Assembly (NCBI GenBank): GCA_046597455.1
Contig: JBKJKJ010000460.1
Location: forward strand, 1 to 39,146
Direction of reading: 5' to 3'
Origin: JAQGMV01 sp046597455
GTDB taxonomy: Bacteria; Pseudomonadota; Gammaproteobacteria; Burkholderiales; SG8-41
DNA length: 39,146 nt
Shown here: one piece after another, positions 1-6,267 of the stretch
How the letters are laid out: the number at the start of each line of letters is the position of its first letter
How positions within the stretch are numbered: the stretch's first letter is position 1
Notes under the pieces: generated by a model
Told to the model about the DNA's origin: nothing
Databases searched by the model: none
The model's input: the letters and a program-made list of their open reading frames with translations, nothing else
Program-made: the position numbers and the translations under genes

Positions 1-839
1 CCGCCGTCGAACTTCTCGATCACCGCCTGGAGGAGCTTGCGGTCCATCACGTCGAGGCCCGCGGAATCGACATCGAGCATCCGCAGCGCCGCATCCGCCA
101 CGTCCTGGGTCACGCGCCCCGCTGCCTTCACCTCGGCAAAATCGCGTACCCGCCGCAGCAACCGGTTCGAAATGCGCGGCGTGCCGCGCGAACGGCTTGC
201 GATCTCGCGCGCACCCCCGTCCTCGATTTCGACTTCGAGCAGGCCGGCCGATCGGGTCACGATCCGCGTGAGTTCGTCGGTGTTGTAGAACTCGAGGCGC
301 GCCACGATACCGAAGCGGTCGCGCAGCGGATTGGTCAGCATGCCGGCGCGCGTCGTGGCGCCCACGAGCGTGAAAGGCGGCAGGTCGAGCTTGACCGAGC
401 GCGCGGCCGGGCCTTCGCCAATCATGAGGTCGATCTGAAAATCCTCGAGCGCGGGATAAAGGATTTCCTCGACCACCGGCGAAAGGCGATGGATCTCGTC
501 GATGAAGAGCACGTCGCGCGGCTCGAGATTGGTGAGTATCGCCGCCAGGTCTCCCGCGCGCTCGAGCACGGGACCTGACGTGTGCCGCAAATTGACGCCC
601 ATTTCGCGCGCGATGATGTGGGCGAGGGTCGTCTTGCCGAGACCCGGCGGGCCGAACAGCAACACATGGTCGAGCGATTCGCCGCGCCTGCGCGCGGCTT
701 CGATGAAGATCTCCAGCTGCCCCCGGATCTTTTCCTGCCCGATGTACTCCTCGAGCGCCTTGGGCCGCAGCGCGCGCTCTATCGCCTCCTCCTGAGGCGT
801 GGCGGCGGCTGGGGAAATGAGGCGATCGGTTTCGATCAT
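1..839 (-). CDS. ruvB: Holliday junction branch migration ATPase RuvB (3' end outside window)
   Basis: RuvB is the hexameric AAA+ motor that drives branch migration of Holliday junctions with RuvA. The reading frame starts with MIETDRL, the usual RuvB N-terminus, and 279 codons are present; the family is about 340-350 residues, so the C-terminal winged-helix part lies beyond position 1. Visible motifs, in order, are Walker A GPPGLGKT, Walker B DEIH, sensor 1 GATTRAG, the arginine-finger region RDRFG and GTPRISNRLLRRVRDFAEV. It lies 82 bases downstream of ruvA on the same strand and is probably co-transcribed with ruvC and ruvA. Identification is certain from the motifs; only the C-terminus is unseen. 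Confidence 0.97.
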   Translation of the reverse strand, partial: MIETDRLISPAAATPQEEAIERALRPKALEEYIGQEKIRGQLEIFIEAARRRGESLDHVLLFGPPGLGKTTLAHIIAREMGVNLRHTSGPVLERAGDLAAILTNLEPRDVLFIDEIHRLSPVVEEILYPALEDFQIDLMIGEGPAARSVKLDLPPFTLVGATTRAGMLTNPLRDRFGIVARLEFYNTDELTRIVTRSAGLLEVEIEDGGAREIASRSRGTPRISNRLLRRVRDFAEVKAAGRVTQDVADAALRMLDVDSAGLDVMDRKLLQAVIEKFDG

Positions 840-921
840 GGCGTGCGCACGTGAATGTCGGCCTGGCGATCTTCACTATAGCCGATCGCCATGTTCGCCG
901 GAACGCAAGGACCGCGCCTGA

Positions 922-1500
922 TCATGCTCTGGAGAGCACCTTGAGCGCCTGGCGTATGCCTTCGGTCACGGAGAGGCCGCTCTCGAGACTCCTGACCGCG
1001 AACTGCGCTTCCTTGTCGTTGTAACCGAGCGCGCGCAAGGCGTTCACCACGTCGCTGCCCGCACCGCTGCCGCCTTCGGCCGACACTTCAACGATCGCGA
1101 TATCGAGCTTGTCCTTCAATTCGAGCAGCAGGCGCTCGGCCGTTTTTTTGCCGATTCCAGGCACCTTGGTCAGGCGGCCGCTGTCCTGCTGGCTCACCGC
1201 CTGCCTCACGTCGTTGACGCTCATGCCCGAGAGCACCGACAGCGCGGTGCGCGCGCCGACACCCGAGATCTTCACGAGCTTGCGGAACAGTGCGCGCTCG
1301 CCTTCGGTGGCAAATCCGTAAAGCTGGTGCGCGTCTTCGCGAACGATCAGGTGCGTGAGCAAAACCACGTCGCTTCCGGTCGCCGGCAACTGGTATAGCG
1401 TGCTCATCGGCACGTCGACCTCGTAACCGACGCCGTGCACGTCCACCACGATTTGCGGCGGCAGCTTGGCGACGAGCTTGCCCGTGATGCGCCCGATCAC
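922..1500 (-). CDS. ruvA: Holliday junction DNA helicase subunit RuvA
   Basis: RuvA is the tetrameric protein that binds four-way junctions and loads RuvB. The product is 192 residues, a normal length. It begins IGRITGKLV after a GTG start and shows two helix-hairpin-helix motifs (ISGVGARTALSVLS near residue 78 and VPGIGKKTAERLLLEL near 113). The C-terminal domain III, NALRALGYNDKEAQFAV, contacts RuvB. The GTG start at 1500 overlaps the TGA of ruvC by four bases (GTGA), implying translational coupling. The frame is open far upstream, but that extension overlaps ruvC out of frame and matches nothing, so the GTG start is preferred. Confidence 0.96.
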   Translation of the reverse strand: MIGRITGKLVAKLPPQIVVDVHGVGYEVDVPMSTLYQLPATGSDVVLLTHLIVREDAHQLYGFATEGERALFRKLVKISGVGARTALSVLSGMSVNDVRQAVSQQDSGRLTKVPGIGKKTAERLLLELKDKLDIAIVEVSAEGGSGAGSDVVNALRALGYNDKEAQFAVRSLESGLSVTEGIRQALKVLSRA

Positions 1501-2021
1501 ACCAGCCTGCCTTTGCGTATGCGATAGCCGGATGTCGCAGCCGTGCCGAAACCGTGGCCGCCGTGCGCGTGGCAGATGGCGCACGCGAGCGCGTCGGCCG
1601 CGTCGGCACCCGGCGCGCCGGCGAGACTGAGCAGCCGCCTGACCATGTCCTGCACCTGCTCCTTGCGCGCGTGCCCGTTGCCGACGACCGCCTGCTTGAC
1701 CTGCAGCGCGGTGTATTCGGCGACCGGCAGGTCGTGCATGACCGCAGCGCAGATCGCCGTTCCGCGAGCCTGACCGAGCAAGAGGGTGGATTGGGGATTC
1801 ATGTTCACGAACACTTTCTCGATCGCGATCTGCTCGGGCCGGCATTGGGAAATCACTTCGGCCAGCCCGTCGAGTATGGTCTTCAGGCGCATCGCAAGAT
1901 CGCCTTGCGGCGTCCTGATGCAGCCGCTGGTCACATAGGCGAGCTTCTGTCCGGATTTGTCGAGGACGCCGAAACCGGTGATGCGTAAGCCCGGGTCGAT
2001 CCCGAGGATGCGGATGGTCAT
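1497..2021 (-). CDS. ruvC: Holliday junction resolvase RuvC
   Basis: RuvC is the dimeric, Mg-dependent endonuclease that cleaves Holliday junctions. The product is 174 residues, the family's usual length, starting MTIRILGIDPG. The acidic catalytic residues are all visible: Asp in GIDPG, Glu in AIEKVF, and the two Asp of DAADALA near the C-terminus. NPQSTLLLGQARG is also characteristic. An upstream in-frame ATG would add 12 residues (MLRSPHASVSNP) not typical of the family, so the start at 2021 was chosen. It is first in the ruvC-ruvA-ruvB set. In many betaproteobacteria yebC lies immediately upstream; here a 442-base gap separates them. Confidence 0.96.
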   Translation of the reverse strand: MTIRILGIDPGLRITGFGVLDKSGQKLAYVTSGCIRTPQGDLAMRLKTILDGLAEVISQCRPEQIAIEKVFVNMNPQSTLLLGQARGTAICAAVMHDLPVAEYTALQVKQAVVGNGHARKEQVQDMVRRLLSLAGAPGADAADALACAICHAHGGHGFGTAATSGYRIRKGRLV

Positions 2022-2299
2022 GGGGTTGGACACAGAGGCATGAGGCGAGCGCAGCATGGCAGGGGGTTCGCGCTGCGTTCCTCTCGCCCGGGACTTTCAG
2101 CAATCATGAAAGCCTGCGCCGGTCGGCACGTATCAAATCGTCCAATGTCCTCGAGTCAGTCATTCTCGGCATTGTGTCCGAGCCGTCGTGCGGGGCGCGT
2201 TCGAAGCATGAACGAGCGCCGTCCCCTTGGACCGCGGCGACGTGCGCCTGCTCAGGGCGAACGCAATTTTGCAAGGTGCTTAAGACCCGGGACACTCGC
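2022..2299. other. Intergenic region upstream of ruvC, no gene recognised
   Basis: Together with the element to its right this is the only stretch over 300 bases without a gene. Short open frames exist on both strands (for example 63 codons at 2104-2295 minus), but their translations are arginine- and serine-rich and resemble no family I know. The ruvC promoter must lie here or in the hairpin element; I could not pick a convincing -10/-35 pair. Confidence 0.5.
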
Positions 2300-2465
2300 T
2301 AGCAGCCTGTCGGACTTACCAGTCGGGACAGGCTGCTAAAAGCAAAACCGGTCGGGTGTCCACAAACTATCATTTCAAAAAACCTCAAAAACATGTTTTC
2401 GACTTCAATTCGGCTGTCCGGTTTTGCATAAGGAGCTTGTCGCGTCGCAAGTCCGACAAGCTCCT
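2300..2465. repeat. MITE-like or REP-like element with two related hairpins as ends
   Basis: The left end is a perfect 12-bp stem (2300-2311 with 2327-2338) and the right end a perfect 12-bp stem (2431-2442 with 2454-2465). Read inward, the ends are AGCAGCCTGTCGGACTT and AGGAGCTTGTCGGACTT, a 15/17 match, so they are terminal inverted repeats as well as self-complementary. The two differences lie in the stems, and each is balanced by a change in the partner arm. The interior of about 90 bases is AT-rich compared with its surroundings and has no open frame. Neither hairpin is followed by a T-run, so terminators are unlikely. Mobility is inferred; no clear target duplication is visible. Confidence 0.6.
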
Positions 2466-3192
2466 AAGCGCTATCGAAGACAGCATTGGTATAAACCTCC
2501 TGCACGTCGTCGAGCGATTCGATGGCATCGAGCAACTTTTGCATGCGCGCCGCATCGTCTCCGGAAAGCGCGCTGTCGGCGGCGGGCTTCATCGTGACTT
2601 CGGCGAACTCGGGTTTGAAACCCGCTTTCTGAAGGGCATCGCGAACCTTCGCGAAGTCATTGGGCCCCGTGATCACCTCGATGCTGCCGTCGTCGTTCGT
2701 CACGATATCTTCGGCGCCCGCCTCCAGCGCCGCTTCCATGATCTTGTCCTCATCGGTGCCGGGCGCGAACATCAGTTGTCCGCAGTGCTTGAAAAGAAAC
2801 GAAACCGAGCCGTCCGTGCCGAGGTTGCCGCCGTATTTGGTAAAAGCGTGCCGCACGTCGGCCACGGTCCGGGTCTTGTTATCGGTCATGCAATCGACCA
2901 TCACGGCCGCGCCGCCGATCCCATAGCCTTCGTAGCGCACTTCCTCGTAGTTGACACCTTCGAGCTCACCCGAGCCGCGCTTGGTCGCGCGCTCGATCGT
3001 ATCCTTGGGCAGATTCGCTTCCTGCGCCTTGTCCACTGCCAGCCTGAGCCGCGGATTCATGTCGGGATCCCCGCCGCCCATACGCGAAGCGACCGTGATT
3101 TCCTTGATCAGACGCGTGAAAACCTTGCCCCGCTTCGCGTCCTGGCGCTCCTTGCGGTGCTTGATGTTCGCCCATTTGCTGTGACCCGCCAT
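2464..3192 (-). CDS. yebC: YebC/TACO1 family protein (translation and/or transcription regulator)
   Basis: The protein is 242 residues and starts MAGHSKWANIKHRKERQDAKRGK, the near-invariant YebC N-terminus. Further hallmarks are GGGDPDMNPRLRLA, the GYGIGGAAVMV strand, and TDNKTRTVADVRHAFTKYGGNLGTDGSVSFLF. Family members are cytosolic; some bind DNA as regulators, and others, like TACO1, relieve ribosome stalling at proline runs. A Shine-Dalgarno-like AAGGTG lies six bases before the ATG. An in-frame extension upstream to 3588 runs antisense into the neighbouring ATPase gene and is not credible. The TAG stop overlaps the last two bases of the hairpin element by two bases. It is divergent from the ATPase gene. 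Confidence 0.96.
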   Translation of the reverse strand: MAGHSKWANIKHRKERQDAKRGKVFTRLIKEITVASRMGGGDPDMNPRLRLAVDKAQEANLPKDTIERATKRGSGELEGVNYEEVRYEGYGIGGAAVMVDCMTDNKTRTVADVRHAFTKYGGNLGTDGSVSFLFKHCGQLMFAPGTDEDKIMEAALEAGAEDIVTNDDGSIEVITGPNDFAKVRDALQKAGFKPEFAEVTMKPAADSALSGDDAARMQKLLDAIESLDDVQEVYTNAVFDSA

Positions 3193-3273
3193 TGCCGCAC
3201 CTTGACTTGCTAATAAGCCGTTAAAATGATGGATGATTTTATCACACCGCCCCTGTGGCCCATCCCCCATCCC

Positions 3274-4785
3274 ATGACCGAACCCATACAGATTGCCGCA
3301 GGGCGTGAACCGCTGGCGCTGCTTCCGGCCCTGGCCAACCGGCACGGCCTGATCGCGGGTGCGACCGGCACCGGCAAGACGGTGACGCTGCAGCGGCTCG
3401 CCGAAGGTTTCAGCCGCATCGGGGTGCCCGTCTTCATGGCCGACGTCAAAGGCGATCTCGCGGGCGTCAGCCAGGCCGGCCAGGCCGCGGGCAAGGTCAA
3501 GGAGCGCATCGCGCAGTTGAAGCTCAAGGACTTCGAATTCGAAGCGTGTCCTGCCGTGTTCTGGGATGCGTTCGCCGAGCAAGGCCACCCGGTACGGATG
3601 ACGGTCTCGGAGCTCGGGCCGCTACTGCTCGCGCGCATGCTCAACCTGAACGAGACACAGGCCGGGGTGCTCACCGCGGTATTCAAAGTCGCCGACGACG
3701 AGGGCCTGCTGCTCCTCGACATGAAGGACCTGCGGGCGATGCTCAAGCACGTGGGCGACAATGCGAAAACCTATACGACGCAATACGGCAACATTTCGTC
3801 CGCGTCGATCGGCGCCATCCAGCGCGGCCTGCTGACGCTCGAAAGCCAGGGCGGCGACCAGCTTTTCGGCGAACCGGCGCTCAACCTCGCCGATCTCATA
3901 CAGACCGACTCGCGCGGCCGCGGCGTGGTGAATATCCTTGCCGCGAACAAGCTCATGAATTCCCCCAAGCTCTACGCCACGTTGCTGCTGTGGCTGCTCG
4001 CGGAGCTCTTCGAGCACCTGCCCGAGGTCGGCGATGTCGACAAACCGAAGCTCGTCTTCTTCTTCGACGAAGCGCACCTGCTCTTCACCGACGCGCCGCC
4101 TGCGCTGCTCGAGAAGATCGAGCAGGTGGTACGACTCATCCGATCCAAAGGCGTGGGCGTTTATTTCGTGACCCAGAATCCGCTCGACATTCCCGACACC
4201 GTGCTCGGCCAGCTGGGAAACCGCGTGCAGCACGCCCTGCGCGCATTCACCCCGCGCGATCAGAAAGCCGTGAAGACTGCGGCAACGACGCTGCGCGCCA
4301 ATCCCAAGCTCGACGTCGAAGCGGCGATCACCGAGCTTGCCGTGGGCGAAGCGCTCGTCTCGCTGCTCGACGCGAAAGGAACCCCGTGCGTCGTGCAGCG
4401 CGTGTTCGTCATCCCTCCCGGCTGCCGGTTGGGGCCCATCACGCCCGAAGAGCGCGCCGAGGTCATGCGTGTATCCCTCGTCGCTGGCGTCTATGACACG
4501 ACGGTGGATCGCGAGTCCGCTTACGAGAAGCTCAATGCCCGCGTCGCGGACGCGCCTGCAGCGAAGGCGGGCAAGACTGCGACCGCACCGCAGGCGAGCG
4601 GAGGTCTCCTCGACAAGCTTGGGGAGTGGCTGGGCGGCGGCAGTGGGCCTCGCGGCGGGCATCGTGAAGGCGCCGTAGAAGCTGCGGCCAAGAGCGCGGC
4701 GCGCGCCATCGGATCGCAGGTCGGACGCGAGATCGTCAGAGGAGTGCTGGGCTCGTTGCTCGGCGGCGGCCGCCGCCGGCGCTGA
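3274..4785 (+). CDS. HerA/YjgR-type P-loop ATPase (DUF853)
   Basis: The 503-residue product belongs to the YjgR/DUF853 branch of HerA-FtsK-like ATPases. It shows Walker A GATGTGKT at about residue 29 following LANRHGLIAG, and Walker B KLVFFFDEAHLLF in the middle, then VYFVTQNPLDIPDTVLGQLGNRVQHALRAFTP. The C-terminal tail is Gly/Arg-rich and ends GGGRRRR, preceded by a variable Ala-rich linker. The cellular role of this family is not settled; a DNA- or membrane-linked motor is possible. Start: in-frame ATG codons also exist at 3226 and 3229. The MTEPIQIA start at 3274 matches the family N-terminus and leaves room for the divergent yebC promoter. The next gene begins three bases after the stop. 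Confidence 0.9.
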   Translation: MTEPIQIAAGREPLALLPALANRHGLIAGATGTGKTVTLQRLAEGFSRIGVPVFMADVKGDLAGVSQAGQAAGKVKERIAQLKLKDFEFEACPAVFWDAFAEQGHPVRMTVSELGPLLLARMLNLNETQAGVLTAVFKVADDEGLLLLDMKDLRAMLKHVGDNAKTYTTQYGNISSASIGAIQRGLLTLESQGGDQLFGEPALNLADLIQTDSRGRGVVNILAANKLMNSPKLYATLLLWLLAELFEHLPEVGDVDKPKLVFFFDEAHLLFTDAPPALLEKIEQVVRLIRSKGVGVYFVTQNPLDIPDTVLGQLGNRVQHALRAFTPRDQKAVKTAATTLRANPKLDVEAAITELAVGEALVSLLDAKGTPCVVQRVFVIPPGCRLGPITPEERAEVMRVSLVAGVYDTTVDRESAYEKLNARVADAPAAKAGKTATAPQASGGLLDKLGEWLGGGSGPRGGHREGAVEAAAKSAARAIGSQVGREIVRGVLGSLLGGGRRRR

Positions 4786-4787
4786 AA

Positions 4788-5723
4788 ATGGTGCAATCCG
4801 GTGCGACCGCAGCCGCGATCCGGCGAAGCGCCTACGTCGGCACGGCTCTGACGATCATCGGTTCGATCGGATTCTCCGGCAAGCCGATCATCATCAAGCT
4901 CGCCTACCAGTACGGCGTCGATGTGATGACGCTGCTCGCGCTGCGCATGCTCTTCGCGTTTCCGTTCTTTCTGGCGATGGCGCTGTACGCCGGTCGGGCA
5001 CCCATTGCGCTGACCCGGCGCGACTGGCTCAACGTGCTCGCACTGGGCTTCATCGGCTACTACGTCGGCAGCTATCTCGACCTCGCGGGCCTGCAGCACA
5101 TCTCCGCAAGCCTGGGCCGGCTGATCCTGTACCTCTATCCGACCGTCGTGCTGTTGCTGAACGCGGTGTTTTTCAAGCAGCGCGTGACTCGCAGGCAGCT
5201 TCTGTCTCTGGCGCTTTCGTACGGCGGAATCGTGCTGGTGTTCCGCAGCGAGCTTGCGGTCGAAGGGCCGACATCGGCGACCCTCCTCGGCGCAGGACTC
5301 GTGTTCGCCAGCGCGGTGAGCTATGCCATCTATCTCATTGCCGGTGCGCGCGCGATACAGAAGCTGGGGTCGATGCGCTTCACGGCGTACGCGTCGATCG
5401 CCGCCTCCGCTTTCGTCGTCGCTACTTTTCTGGGCACGCACGGTGTGTCGCGGCTCGTGGTTCCGGGCGAAGTCTACGGGCTCACCCTGGTACTGGCCGT
5501 CGCCTCGACCGTGCTTCCGCTGTGGCTGATGGCCGAAGGCTTGAAGAGAATCGGCGCAAACCAGGTGTCGCTGGTTGCGTGCATCGGGCCGCTCGCGACC
5601 ATTGGCCTGGCGCACTTTTTCCTGGGCGAGCCCGTGACGGGAATTCAGATCGCAGGCGCGGGGCTGGTACTCTCGGGCATCGTGATCATCAGCCTGCGCC
5701 CGCGCCCCGACGCCATGAGGTGA
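4788..5723 (+). CDS. EamA/DMT family inner-membrane transporter
   Basis: This is a 311-residue, very hydrophobic protein with about ten predicted membrane helices in two similar halves, the layout of two EamA domains in drug/metabolite transporters. Typical pieces are an N-terminal helix with GSIGFSGKPIIIKLAYQYG, LDLAGLQHISASLGRLILYLYPTVVLL at the end of the first half, and ASTVLPLWLMAEGLKRIGANQVSLVACIGPLATI in the second. Members export amino acids, metabolites or drugs; the substrate cannot be read from sequence. It starts three bases after the ATPase stop, so the two are probably co-transcribed, although no functional link is known. Confidence 0.88.
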   Translation: MVQSGATAAAIRRSAYVGTALTIIGSIGFSGKPIIIKLAYQYGVDVMTLLALRMLFAFPFFLAMALYAGRAPIALTRRDWLNVLALGFIGYYVGSYLDLAGLQHISASLGRLILYLYPTVVLLLNAVFFKQRVTRRQLLSLALSYGGIVLVFRSELAVEGPTSATLLGAGLVFASAVSYAIYLIAGARAIQKLGSMRFTAYASIAASAFVVATFLGTHGVSRLVVPGEVYGLTLVLAVASTVLPLWLMAEGLKRIGANQVSLVACIGPLATIGLAHFFLGEPVTGIQIAGAGLVLSGIVIISLRPRPDAMR

Positions 5724-5763
5724 GGCTTCAGGGTTCGTGCTGCGGCGAGTGCTGAGTGACTCT

Positions 5764-6123
5764 TCAGACGGGATGACGGCGATGCCAGCGTTCGTAGAGG
5801 CGCTTGTCGCTGGCCATCGCCCACACTGCAAACGCAGCGACGAGTATGCCGACGACGACCGTGTGCAGCGCAACCATTTCGGACGCCGAGAAGCCCAGCA
5901 CGAAAGGCGAAACGACGAGCCACACGCCCAGCGCGGTGTTGATGAGCTCTTCCCACGCTTTAGGCATATAGGCCGCGATCAGGGCGAACACCACGATGCC
6001 TGCGCCCATGACGTATGCGTTCCATGCGGCCGGAGTACCGGCGTAGCGCAGCACCCACGGGGAAATGAAAAGCCATGCGCCCAGAACCTGATTTACCCAG
6101 TCCTGCCAGCGTCGAACGGCCAT
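5764..6123 (-). CDS. SPW-repeat small membrane protein
   Basis: The product is 119 residues with four likely membrane segments and two copies of the SPW repeat: DWVNQVLGAWLFISPWVL near the N-terminus and EELINTALGVWLVVSPFVLGF in the middle, each followed by a second hydrophobic helix. This matches the SPW family of small inner-membrane proteins, which has no established function. A strong AGGAGG Shine-Dalgarno lies just before the ATG. The gene is convergent with the EamA gene (40-base gap) and divergent from the proline dehydrogenase gene, sharing a roughly 145-base intergenic region. The tail is basic (RLYERWHRRHPV). Confidence 0.85.
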   Translation of the reverse strand: MAVRRWQDWVNQVLGAWLFISPWVLRYAGTPAAWNAYVMGAGIVVFALIAAYMPKAWEELINTALGVWLVVSPFVLGFSASEMVALHTVVVGILVAAFAVWAMASDKRLYERWHRRHPV

Positions 6124-6267
6124 CGGGACCTCCTATCTCATCCTTGATGAGACTTTTGACGTGGTCTTGTGCGGCATGTTCCCTGCACCGGGAGGTCAGG
6201 AAACGGCTATGCGATTTACGCTTTCAGCGCCAAGGTCTAGGGTTCGTCCAGTAGTCGGAGGGTGACG

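Noticed and set aside
2104..2295. 63-codon frame on the minus strand in the ruvC upstream gap
   Set aside because: No recognisable family, no good ribosome site, and position suggests the leader or promoter region of ruvC.
2300..2338. Left hairpin as a rho-independent terminator
   Set aside because: No T-run follows on either strand, and the related right hairpin is better explained as the other end of one element.
2299..2467. CTAG/CTAA as a target-site duplication of the hairpin element
   Set aside because: The four-base sequences differ and partly lie inside the stems, so they cannot be called a duplication.
4521..5873. 450-codon open frame on the minus strand
   Set aside because: It lies antisense to the EamA transporter and ATPase genes, and its translation is Arg/His/Gln-rich without a domain. 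It is an artefact of high GC.
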